NCBI GenBank assembly: GCA_002344525.1
Contig: DDTJ01000011.1
Coordinates: 1-20,248, forward strand
DNA from: Akkermansiaceae bacterium UBA2367
GTDB lineage: Bacteria; Verrucomicrobiota; Verrucomicrobiia; Verrucomicrobiales; DEV007
Length of the DNA: 20,248 nt
Direction of reading: 5' to 3'
Positions 1 to 6,643 of the stretch are shown here, piece by piece (position 1 is the stretch's first letter; each line of letters starts with the position of its first letter). The translations under genes and the position numbers were made by a program. Under the pieces are notes generated by a model. That model ran no database searches. It saw nothing but the letters and a program-made list of their open reading frames with translations, and was not told where the DNA came from.

Positions 1-564
1 GAGGTGGTTCGTCGGCTCGTCGAGGATGAGGAGGTCGGGCTGGCGGAGGAGGGCGCGGCACAGGCCGACGCGGCGCTTCTCCCCGCCCGACAGGGGGCCC
101 ACGGGGCGGTCTCCGGGAGGCGCGGAAAGCTCGCGGCGCAGCATCTCGACGCGGGCCTCGAGATTCCAGCCGTCGGCGTGCTCGATGAGGGAGAGAAGCC
201 GGTGCGATTCGTCGGGCGAGAGGCCGTCGTGCGTCTCGTAGCGCCCGATCGCGGCGATGAGATCGGCGGCTCCGCTGCGGATGTTCTCCTCGACGGTGGC
301 GTCGTCGTCGAGTTGGAACTCCTGCGGCAGATGGCCGACGACGAGGCCCTGCTTGCGCGAGATGGTGCCCGCGTCGGGCTGCTCGTCTCCGGCGACGATG
401 CGGAGAAAGCTCGATTTACCGCAGCCGTTCCGACCGACGAGACCGACTTTCTCGCCCGGATAGATCGCGAGCGTCGCCCCGTCGAGCACGGGGTAGCGAC
501 CGAAGGAAAGGGACAGCTCCGAGGCGGAGAGGATCGCGTCGTTCTGGACGGGAGAGGGGGGCAT
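1..564 (-). CDS. ABC-F family ATPase, N-terminal part (cut by window edge)
   Basis: The gene starts at the ATG on 564-562 and runs off the left edge; 188 residues are visible. They form the first nucleotide-binding domain of a soluble, duplicated ABC ATPase: Walker A GRNGCGKS at residues 44-51, signature LSGGE at 158-162, and a Walker B ending LLILDEPTNHL at 178-188. The DEPTNHL ending is the hallmark of the ABC-F family (Uup, EttA and related proteins). These have no membrane domain and mostly act on the ribosome or on DNA-branch tolerance. No membrane segment is visible, which fits. The linker and second domain lie outside the window, so the subfamily cannot be assigned. There is no Shine-Dalgarno; the start follows GGCGGCCCC. 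The next gene upstream, on the same strand, ends 63 bp away, so the two could be co-transcribed. Confidence 0.93.
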   Translation of the reverse strand, partial: MPPSPVQNDAILSASELSLSFGRYPVLDGATLAIYPGEKVGLVGRNGCGKSSFLRIVAGDEQPDAGTISRKQGLVVGHLPQEFQLDDDATVEENIRSGAADLIAAIGRYETHDGLSPDESHRLLSLIEHADGWNLEARVEMLRRELSAPPGDRPVGPLSGGEKRRVGLCRALLRQPDLLILDEPTNHL

Positions 565-627
565 GGGGCCGCCAATGTAGCGGCGGAGCGTCACAACACA
601 ACCGGGTCAGGGAATGGTCTGTGGCAG

Positions 628-2244
628 TCATTCGACCGGAGGCAGGATCGCGATCTCGGTCTCGACGAGTTGCAGCGGTCGGTGCGCGACATCGGGAGGA
701 AGGGCGATCTCGATGCGGTTCCAGCCTTCGCGGACCATGCCGGGACCGGCGACGGGCCATTGCACGTAGGCTTCGGTGGCGGGCGAGGCCGCGATGCCAT
801 GGCGTCTGCCGATGGTCACGACGAGGTGCGGAGCCGCAGGGCCATCGTGCAAAGGTTGGCCGTTGACGAGCACGGTCATGGAAACGTCCCCGTAGGCCTG
901 GTTGGCGCCGTGGAGACCGAGCCGCAGGTAGGTGGGCGCTGCGGGCCTTTCGCCGACGAGTAGACGCAGCGTGGTGGTTTCGCCAGGGTTCAGGGGCGCG
1001 GGGAGCTGCTTGCGGTATTCGTAGGTGTCCTCGCGGTCGTGGTAGTAGGCCGACGTGACTTGGTGGCGGCGCTCACCCCGCATCGAGGACAGCGCCTTCA
1101 CCGTGGCCTTGTCGGTGTGGAGGAGATAGTTGTAGATTTGATAGCCCGCGACGCCGAGGTGGCGCTGGTTCAGCGCCGCACCGAGAAACTGCGGAGCCGT
1201 GGGGGTGCGCATGACTGGATTGGCATAGGAGCCCTCGACGTGGTCGGCGCTGAAAGGCCAATGGTAGGCCGTGCGGCCGTAGAGTGAGCCGACGACTTGG
1301 CAGTCGGCGGGGCCGGCGATGCGCACGAATTCGTCGAGCGGCATGTCGTGCGCCAAGGTCATCACCTGGGCGGGAATAACGATATCGACGAGGCCTTGCC
1401 GCATCCACTCCGCCACCTCGAGACCGGACCAGACGCAGTTCCTCAGCGTGGGCGGGACGCGCACGACGAGCTTCATCGGACGCCCTTGCTCCACAGCGAT
1501 GGCGGCGAGCCGCTCGCGTGCCCGGGCGACTATTTCGGTGATGAGAGGCGCGTTTGGCGCCGCCTCGCCGGGAGGGAAGAAGACTTGGAAGCGGTTGAAG
1601 TCGAGCTCGAACCCGTCCATGAGATCGGCGTAGCGGTCCATCGCCTCCAGGATCACGCCGAGGCGGTAGGCGCGGACATCCTCGCGGGCGAAATTCAGCA
1701 GGTATCGGTATCCCTCGTAGCCGGCGACGGGCGATGCGCCGATGGCGGCGTCCTGGTTCTCCATCCAGAAGCGGCCAGTCAACGGATAGTGCAGCGGGTC
1801 GCTGCAATAATGCGCGTCGTTCATCCGGTAGGACGGGAAGAAGGCCAGTCCGCGCGTCCGTGCCCGCTCTCCCGCAATGCGCGGCGCGTCGAGACCAGCC
1901 TCGATGGCGGTCTGGCAGCGCTCGATGCGGGTTTTCCACTTCGGATCGTCGTGGTATTTCGTGCGCCGCCAGCCCCAGGTACTGGCGACCCGCGTCTGGT
2001 AGTAGAGAATGTCCGACCCCGCGCCAATGGACCACATCAGGCCCTGCACCGGACCGTCGGCAATACCGTCGATGAGTTGCTGCAGCTTCTCCTTCGACTC
2101 CTGCGGCGTGTCGCCCGTGAACGACAAGTCGCCGTCCAGGTTCTGCATCAGAGGCAAGGGGTCGGCGGCGGCCAAGGGCAAGCCTGCGAGCAGGAAGATG
2201 GCACAACGGAGAAGCGTGGACAATGGCTGGTGTTTCGGGAGCAT
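628..2244 (-). CDS. Exported TIM-barrel glycoside-hydrolase-like protein with C-terminal beta-sandwich
   Basis: This is a 538-residue protein if started at the ATG on 2244-2242. That start was chosen because it gives a clean signal peptide (residues 1-27, hydrophobic LLRCAIFLLAGLPLAAA); the frame stays open to an ATG at 2319, but that would put 25 polar residues in front. The central part looks like a TIM barrel related to GHL10-type putative glycosidases: SYRMND at 138-143, NFAREDVRAY at 184-193, and GFELDFNRF at 211-219, whose acidic residues E213 and D215 sit where such barrels place catalytic acids. The last 120 residues or so look like a carbohydrate-binding beta-sandwich (a VNGQPL turn and WNRIEI near the end). 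The product is probably secreted or periplasmic. The substrate is unknown and enzymatic activity is an inference; a non-catalytic glycan-binding role is possible. It lies upstream of the ABC-F gene on the same strand and diverges from the DUF3160 gene. Confidence 0.75.
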   Translation of the reverse strand: MLPKHQPLSTLLRCAIFLLAGLPLAAADPLPLMQNLDGDLSFTGDTPQESKEKLQQLIDGIADGPVQGLMWSIGAGSDILYYQTRVASTWGWRRTKYHDDPKWKTRIERCQTAIEAGLDAPRIAGERARTRGLAFFPSYRMNDAHYCSDPLHYPLTGRFWMENQDAAIGASPVAGYEGYRYLLNFAREDVRAYRLGVILEAMDRYADLMDGFELDFNRFQVFFPPGEAAPNAPLITEIVARARERLAAIAVEQGRPMKLVVRVPPTLRNCVWSGLEVAEWMRQGLVDIVIPAQVMTLAHDMPLDEFVRIAGPADCQVVGSLYGRTAYHWPFSADHVEGSYANPVMRTPTAPQFLGAALNQRHLGVAGYQIYNYLLHTDKATVKALSSMRGERRHQVTSAYYHDREDTYEYRKQLPAPLNPGETTTLRLLVGERPAAPTYLRLGLHGANQAYGDVSMTVLVNGQPLHDGPAAPHLVVTIGRRHGIAASPATEAYVQWPVAGPGMVREGWNRIEIALPPDVAHRPLQLVETEIAILPPVE

Positions 2245-2259
2245 CGGGCGCCGCGTGGC

Positions 2260-2289
2260 AGAATGGCCCGATCCGCTCCTTTCCGTCAA
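2260..2289 (-). promoter_or_regulatory. Possible sigma70-like promoter for the glycosidase-like gene
   Basis: Read on the minus strand, TTGACG (2289-2284) is followed after 18 bp by CATTCT (2265-2260). The -35 matches the consensus at 5 of 6 positions. The -10 is poor but keeps the A at position 2 and T at position 6. Transcription would start about 10 bp before the chosen ATG at 2244, giving a very short leader and excluding the longer start at 2319. This is weak evidence. Confidence 0.25.
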
Positions 2290-2544
2290 GGTTTTTCGGG
2301 CGGAACCGGGGTTTTCCACAAATGTGGCCGGAAACTTACTCCTCCTCGGGGAAGGGATCGGGGCGTCCTACACGCGCCCGCGTGACCGACTGCCCCTCCG
2401 ATGCGATGGGGGACTTGCCGGATGGGCTCCAGTCAACCCTTGAGAGCCTCTCCGGCAGGACCGAGGATGTCCTATTGGAGAATGAAAAAAATGCGGGGCC
2501 GCCTCGCCTTTCCGCCCTCGACGCAGTATAGGTGAGGCCTTCCA

Positions 2545-2577
2545 GCGAAGGTCGCCGCCCCCCCCTCCGACCTTCGC
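2545..2577 (+). promoter_or_regulatory. Leader hairpin before the DUF3160 gene
   Basis: A perfect 10-bp inverted repeat, GCGAAGGTCG (2545-2554) and CGACCTTCGC (2568-2577), encloses a 13-nt C-rich loop. It ends 23 bp before the ATG at 2601, where no Shine-Dalgarno is present. It could be a translational control or mRNA-stability element, or an operator. No known riboswitch class is recognised. Confidence 0.5.
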
Positions 2578-2600
2578 CCGTCCCCGCCCGATTCCCGACG

Positions 2601-4949
2601 ATGAAATCCATCCGATTCCTCCTCCCCGTCCTCGCTCTGCCCGCGTTCGCCGCCCCTTGGCCCGAGGCCCCGCTCGCCCCCTTCGCCGCGATCCCCCCGG
2701 CGGTGGACGTGCCCAGTGCGAAAGCCCTCGCCGAGGCCCCGCTCGACCTCGCCACGGCGCGAGCCGCGGACGGGTTCTTCGAGGGCCTCGGCCTCGCCCT
2801 GACCGATGCACAAAAGGCCGCGTTGGAACGGGACAAGTTCCTCCTCATCCCGATCGCGGCGGTGCCCGACCTCGACCCGATGGATCTCGACCCCTACGTG
2901 CCGGAGGACCCCGAGGAGCGGGTCCACTTCCCGCAACCCACCGGCGGCTTGGGCGTCTATGCCGACGAAATGCTGGGCCTCTACAGCCACTTCAACGGCA
3001 GTTGGGGAAGAGTCGCGCCCTGGAAGAACGCTTTCGTCACCGCCGACGCCATGATGCATGCTTGGCACCGCTTCTTCGAGGCAGCCTTGGAGGAGGTCGA
3101 GACGAGGGAACTGTATCCCCGCCTCGACGCCTTCCTCACCCGCTGGCTCTCCTCCATCCGCGCCCGGCGCGAGGCCGCCGCGCCCGAACTCGCGCCCCAC
3201 TGGGAGCAGCTCGAAGCCCAGATCGCGGTCGCCCTCGTCCTTCTCGGCGACGACGGCGCGGAGCCGCGCAAGGAGATCACGTCGGGATGGGACGAGGACG
3301 GCAGGCCGAAACCCGTCATCCTGACCAGCCTCCAGGAGCGGATCGACTCCATTCTCGGAGCACTGCCCGAGTCGTGGCGGGCGAAGGCGAAGGACGAAGT
3401 GCGCCTCATCCTCGCGCAAGAGGGCCTCGTCCCCTCCCCGCTCTTCGCGAGCTACGATCCCGCGCAGTCGCAGGACTACACCCAGTTCACCCCGCGCTCG
3501 CACTACGCGAAAAACCAAGCCCTGCGCGGCTGGTTCCGCTCGATGATGTATCTGGGCCGCAACAGCTGGCCGCTCCAGGCCTCCGACGGGCCGGGGCTTT
3601 CCCACGCCCTCCTCCTGGCTCAGTCCCTCGCCGAACCCTCCCCCAACGGCACCGCCCCGGTCGAGGCTTGGCGCGAGATCATGGAGATCACCTCCTTCTT
3701 CGTCGGCGGATCGGACGACGTGGACTACCCCGAGCTGCGCCGCTGGCTCGCGGGCCACACCGACCTCGCCGCTTGGACGGCGGAAAACGCCGTCGATCCC
3801 GCGACCCTCGGGACCCTGCGCGGCAAGCTCGGCGAACTGCGCCAGCCCGGCATCCTCAGCCAAGCGCGCCTGCGAACCGAACCCGGCGAGACGGGCGAGG
3901 AAGTGCGCGCCGCCTCGCTCCAGTTCCGCGTCTTCGGCCAGCGCTTCACCTACGACGCTTGGGCGCTCAGCGAACTGACCCCGCCTGCGGCCCAAGGGAT
4001 GCCCGCGACCCCGACCGCCCTCTACGTCGCCGCCGCCCTCGGCGATCCGAAGGCGCGCGAACTCGCCCTCGCCTGGCTCGACGGGAAAGGCGTCGCGGAC
4101 AAGACCCTCTTCGGGACGACGCTCGACCGTCTTTCCTCGACCCTCGCCGCCGTGCCCGACGCGGAATGGTTCGGCTCCATAGCGGCGAAGAAGCTCCATC
4201 TCATCGGCACCCTCGCCGGGCCGAAGGGCGACGGTTTCCCCGCCTTCATGCGCTCGCCGCAGTGGGGCGCGAAGCAGGTCGAGACGATGCTCGGGGCCTA
4301 CACCGAGCTCAAGCACGACACCCTCCTCTACGCGAAGCAGGTCTACGCCGAGGGGGGCGAAGGCGGTCTCCCGGACCAAGTCGAGGAGGACGAGGTTCCC
4401 TACGGCTTCGTCCAGCCCGAGCTGCGCTTCTGGGCCGAACTCGAGCGCCTCGCCAACTACACCTACGAGGGCTTCAAAAAACACAAGCTCCTCCCCAACA
4501 CGGTCGAGGAATGGGGCCATCTCGGGCAATTCCGCAAGGACGTCCCGGCCTTGAGGCATCTCGCCAACAAGACCGTCGCCGGGGAGAAATGGAGCATCGA
4601 GGACCGGCTCTGGCTGCACGATTTCAATCCCTCCTACATGGCCTCCCCGGTCGATACGATGAACGAACCCGGACCCGACGACGGCAAGGCCGCCATCGTC
4701 GCCGACATCCAGACCAACGCGCAGGACGGCGAGGTGCTCTACCAGGCTCTCGGACGACCTCATCTCATCCTCGCCCTCGTCGGCGACGGTGGCGTCAACC
4801 GCCTCGTCGCGGGCACCGCCTACGACTACTACGAATTCACCCGGCCCTTGCAGAAGCGCCTCACCGACGACGATTGGCGGAAGAAATTCTACACCCTCGA
4901 CCCCGAACCGCAGGAGAAGCCCGCCTGGACCGTTCCGGCGGTGCGGTAG
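2601..4949 (+). CDS. Exported DUF3160 family protein
   Basis: This 782-residue protein starts at the ATG on 2601. The start is chosen for the signal peptide directly behind it (MKSIRFLLPVLALPAFA, cleavage near residue 17); the open frame extends to 2532 but adds only a basic, proline-rich stretch. The body matches DUF3160 throughout: YDAWALSEL from residue 451, the conserved ELKHDTLLYAKQ from residue 569, and the C-terminal block around GTAYDYYEF at 738-746 followed by RLTDDDWRKKF. The length is normal for the family. No enzymatic role is established for DUF3160, and none is claimed here. The protein is expected in the periplasm or outside the cell. It is the first gene of a cassette: the Memo-CapA gene begins 16 bp after its stop. 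Upstream is a hairpin leader without a Shine-Dalgarno. Confidence 0.92.
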   Translation: MKSIRFLLPVLALPAFAAPWPEAPLAPFAAIPPAVDVPSAKALAEAPLDLATARAADGFFEGLGLALTDAQKAALERDKFLLIPIAAVPDLDPMDLDPYVPEDPEERVHFPQPTGGLGVYADEMLGLYSHFNGSWGRVAPWKNAFVTADAMMHAWHRFFEAALEEVETRELYPRLDAFLTRWLSSIRARREAAAPELAPHWEQLEAQIAVALVLLGDDGAEPRKEITSGWDEDGRPKPVILTSLQERIDSILGALPESWRAKAKDEVRLILAQEGLVPSPLFASYDPAQSQDYTQFTPRSHYAKNQALRGWFRSMMYLGRNSWPLQASDGPGLSHALLLAQSLAEPSPNGTAPVEAWREIMEITSFFVGGSDDVDYPELRRWLAGHTDLAAWTAENAVDPATLGTLRGKLGELRQPGILSQARLRTEPGETGEEVRAASLQFRVFGQRFTYDAWALSELTPPAAQGMPATPTALYVAAALGDPKARELALAWLDGKGVADKTLFGTTLDRLSSTLAAVPDAEWFGSIAAKKLHLIGTLAGPKGDGFPAFMRSPQWGAKQVETMLGAYTELKHDTLLYAKQVYAEGGEGGLPDQVEEDEVPYGFVQPELRFWAELERLANYTYEGFKKHKLLPNTVEEWGHLGQFRKDVPALRHLANKTVAGEKWSIEDRLWLHDFNPSYMASPVDTMNEPGPDDGKAAIVADIQTNAQDGEVLYQALGRPHLILALVGDGGVNRLVAGTAYDYYEFTRPLQKRLTDDDWRKKFYTLDPEPQEKPAWTVPAVR

Positions 4950-4965
4950 CGCGGGGAGCGGAGAG

Positions 4966-6624
4966 ATGGAATTCCGCCGCCTCGCCTTCGTGGTGCTTTT
5001 GTCAGGGTTCCCCGCCTCGGCGGAGGAGGAGCCGCCCTTCCCGTCTTTCTATTCCAGCGCAACGCCCTTCCGCCGGGCTATCGACGAAACCGCCGCCGTC
5101 CCGCTCGATCCGCCGCCGACCGGCCTGGCCCTGCCACACCACGCCCTCGCCGTCGATCTCATCGCCGAGGGGCTCGCCCTCGCGAAAGGCGGCGATTACG
5201 AGCGCATCGTGATCGTCAGCCCCGACCATTTCCGCCGCGCCGGAACGCCGGGGGCCGTGGCCATGCGCGACTTCCTCACCGTGCTCGGACGCGTCCCCAC
5301 GGATCGCGAAGCCTCCGCCCGCCTCGCCGCAGACCCGCTCGTCTCCGTCTCGAACCTCGCCTCGCACGAGCACGGCTTCCGCGCCATCCTGCCCCTCCTC
5401 GCCGAATGGTTCCCCGGCACGCCCGTCGTCACCCTCGCCGTCGGCGCCCGCACCACGCCGGAGGAATGGCGCGGACTCGCCGAGGCCCTCGACCCGGTTT
5501 TCACGGAGAAGACCCTGCTCATCCAATCGACCGACTTCTCCCACTACCTCACGCCCGCCGAGAGCCGCGCGAGGGACGCGGAGACCCTGCGCTTCCTCGC
5601 CTTGGGCGATCCCGACGCCGTCGTCGATCTGATCCAGCCCGACCACCTCGACTCGAAGGCCGCGCAATGGATCCAGATGACCCTGCAAGCCCGGCGCGGT
5701 TCGCAGGTTGCGGTGGTCGAAACCCGCAACTCGGCCCACTACGCCGAGGGCCGCGAGCCGCGAAAGACGACGAGCTACATCACCCAGGTGTGGCGGCGCG
5801 AGTTCGTGCCCGCCACCCTGCTGCCGGGGAAGGCTTGGTTTTTCGGCGGCGACTTCCACCTCGGACGCAAGCTCGCCGAGGTCGCGGAGAACCCCGAGGC
5901 GACCGCGTTTCTCGACGAGCAGCTCCTCGGATTCACCGGCAGCGCACCCCTCGTCCTCAATCTGGAAGGCGTCTTGACAGACGCACTACCCGACCCCGCC
6001 TCGCTCCACCCCATGCAAATCGCGATGTCGTCAGACGTGACCTTGGCTTGGCTGAAACGCTGGAACGTCGTGGGAGTCGTCGTGGCCAACAACCACAGCC
6101 TCGACCTCGGCGAGGCAGCGCTCGCGGCCATGGTCTCGCGCCTGCGCGAAGAGGGCTTCCTCGTCGTCGAAGAGGGCGCGACCGCCGCCTTTCCCGAGTT
6201 CGACCTCTTCGCCGCGAGCGACGTGCGCAACCATCCCACACCTGCCGCGAACGTCCTTCGGGCGCACCACTTTCCCGCCTCTGCCGATCCGCCGCCCGCC
6301 TATCCCCATCGTCCCCGCCTCGCCTTCCTCCACTGGGGGGCGGAGTATCGCGAGGGCCCCGACGAACGGCAGCACTGGATCGCCTCCACGGCACGGAAGA
6401 CGGGCTTCGACCTCCTCATCGGCTGTCATTCCCATCTCCCCTCGGCGCGTCAGCAGGTCGTGGAGGGCATCCTGACCCTGCCCTCGCTGGGGAACCTGCT
6501 CTTCGACCAAGGACGAGAGGAGCGCGGCGGCGCGCTCCTCGAGGTGCGCTTCTTCGAGCAGGGCACCTTCGCGACACGCGTGATCCCGGTAGGGAATCTC
6601 TACTTGCGGAACCGGCGTCGATGA
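4966..6624 (+). CDS. Exported Memo (AmmeMemoRadiSam protein B)-CapA fusion protein
   Basis: This is a 552-residue protein. The ATG at 4966 follows a purine-rich GGGGAGCGGAGAG, one of the few good ribosome sites here, and opens a signal peptide (RLAFVVLLSGFPASA). Residues about 50-270 look like the Memo fold: LPHH (H58, H59), SPDH (H88), HEH (134-136) and STDFSHY (188-194, with D190 and H193) occupy the places of the PHAGY, GPxH, EHS and SSDxSHY motifs. The metal-site cysteine of classical Memo proteins (C244 in human MEMO1) is not found; this half has no cysteine at all. Residues about 290-550 match the CapA/poly-gamma-glutamate phosphoesterase-like family: GGDFHLG (D296, H298), NLEG (332-335), ANNH (H377), HWGAEY (from H456) and GCHSH (486-490). 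Both halves keep histidines able to bind metal. The function is unknown; an envelope metalloenzyme is the inference. It lies between DUF3160 and the dehydrogenase with short gaps, so it is probably co-transcribed with them. Confidence 0.82.
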   Translation: MEFRRLAFVVLLSGFPASAEEEPPFPSFYSSATPFRRAIDETAAVPLDPPPTGLALPHHALAVDLIAEGLALAKGGDYERIVIVSPDHFRRAGTPGAVAMRDFLTVLGRVPTDREASARLAADPLVSVSNLASHEHGFRAILPLLAEWFPGTPVVTLAVGARTTPEEWRGLAEALDPVFTEKTLLIQSTDFSHYLTPAESRARDAETLRFLALGDPDAVVDLIQPDHLDSKAAQWIQMTLQARRGSQVAVVETRNSAHYAEGREPRKTTSYITQVWRREFVPATLLPGKAWFFGGDFHLGRKLAEVAENPEATAFLDEQLLGFTGSAPLVLNLEGVLTDALPDPASLHPMQIAMSSDVTLAWLKRWNVVGVVVANNHSLDLGEAALAAMVSRLREEGFLVVEEGATAAFPEFDLFAASDVRNHPTPAANVLRAHHFPASADPPPAYPHRPRLAFLHWGAEYREGPDERQHWIASTARKTGFDLLIGCHSHLPSARQQVVEGILTLPSLGNLLFDQGREERGGALLEVRFFEQGTFATRVIPVGNLYLRNRRR

Positions 6625-6643
6625 CGTTCCCCTGTCCAAGTCC

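Larger units (their letters stand above)
2245..2600. promoter_or_regulatory. Divergent intergenic control region
   Basis: This 356-bp gap separates the glycosidase-like gene (minus) from the DUF3160 cassette (plus), so it must hold both promoters or leaders. No convincing small gene is visible. It contains a CCACA-AA-TGTGG dyad at 2316-2327, an A-rich run near 2485-2490, a TATAGG at 2527-2532 that could be a -10 box for the plus-strand genes but lacks a recognisable -35, and a strong hairpin at 2545-2577. Confidence 0.5.

Noticed and set aside
4..963. 319-codon plus-strand frame at the left edge
   Set aside because: It covers the ABC-F ATPase on the minus strand, whose Walker A, signature and Walker B motifs are decisive, and the end of the glycosidase-like gene.
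2312..2320. DnaA-box-like TTTTCCACA
   Set aside because: It is a single match to a degenerate 9-mer, expected about once per 20 kb on both strands, with no cluster, AT-rich unwinding region or replication gene nearby.
2527..2532. TATAGG as a promoter -10 for the DUF3160 cassette
   Set aside because: No -35-like hexamer lies 16-18 bp upstream, so it is only mentioned as a possibility within the intergenic region.
2472..4763. 763-codon open frame on the minus strand across the DUF3160 gene
   Set aside because: It is antisense to a clear DUF3160 gene with signal peptide and family motifs. Its own product is a low-complexity Gly/Glu/Arg-rich sequence, as expected from the opposite strand of GC-rich coding DNA.
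4789..4965. Upstream in-frame start for the Memo-CapA gene
   Set aside because: It would overlap the end of DUF3160 by 161 bp, encode a Ser/Pro/Thr-rich out-of-frame shadow and bury the signal peptide. The ATG at 4966 has a good ribosome site.
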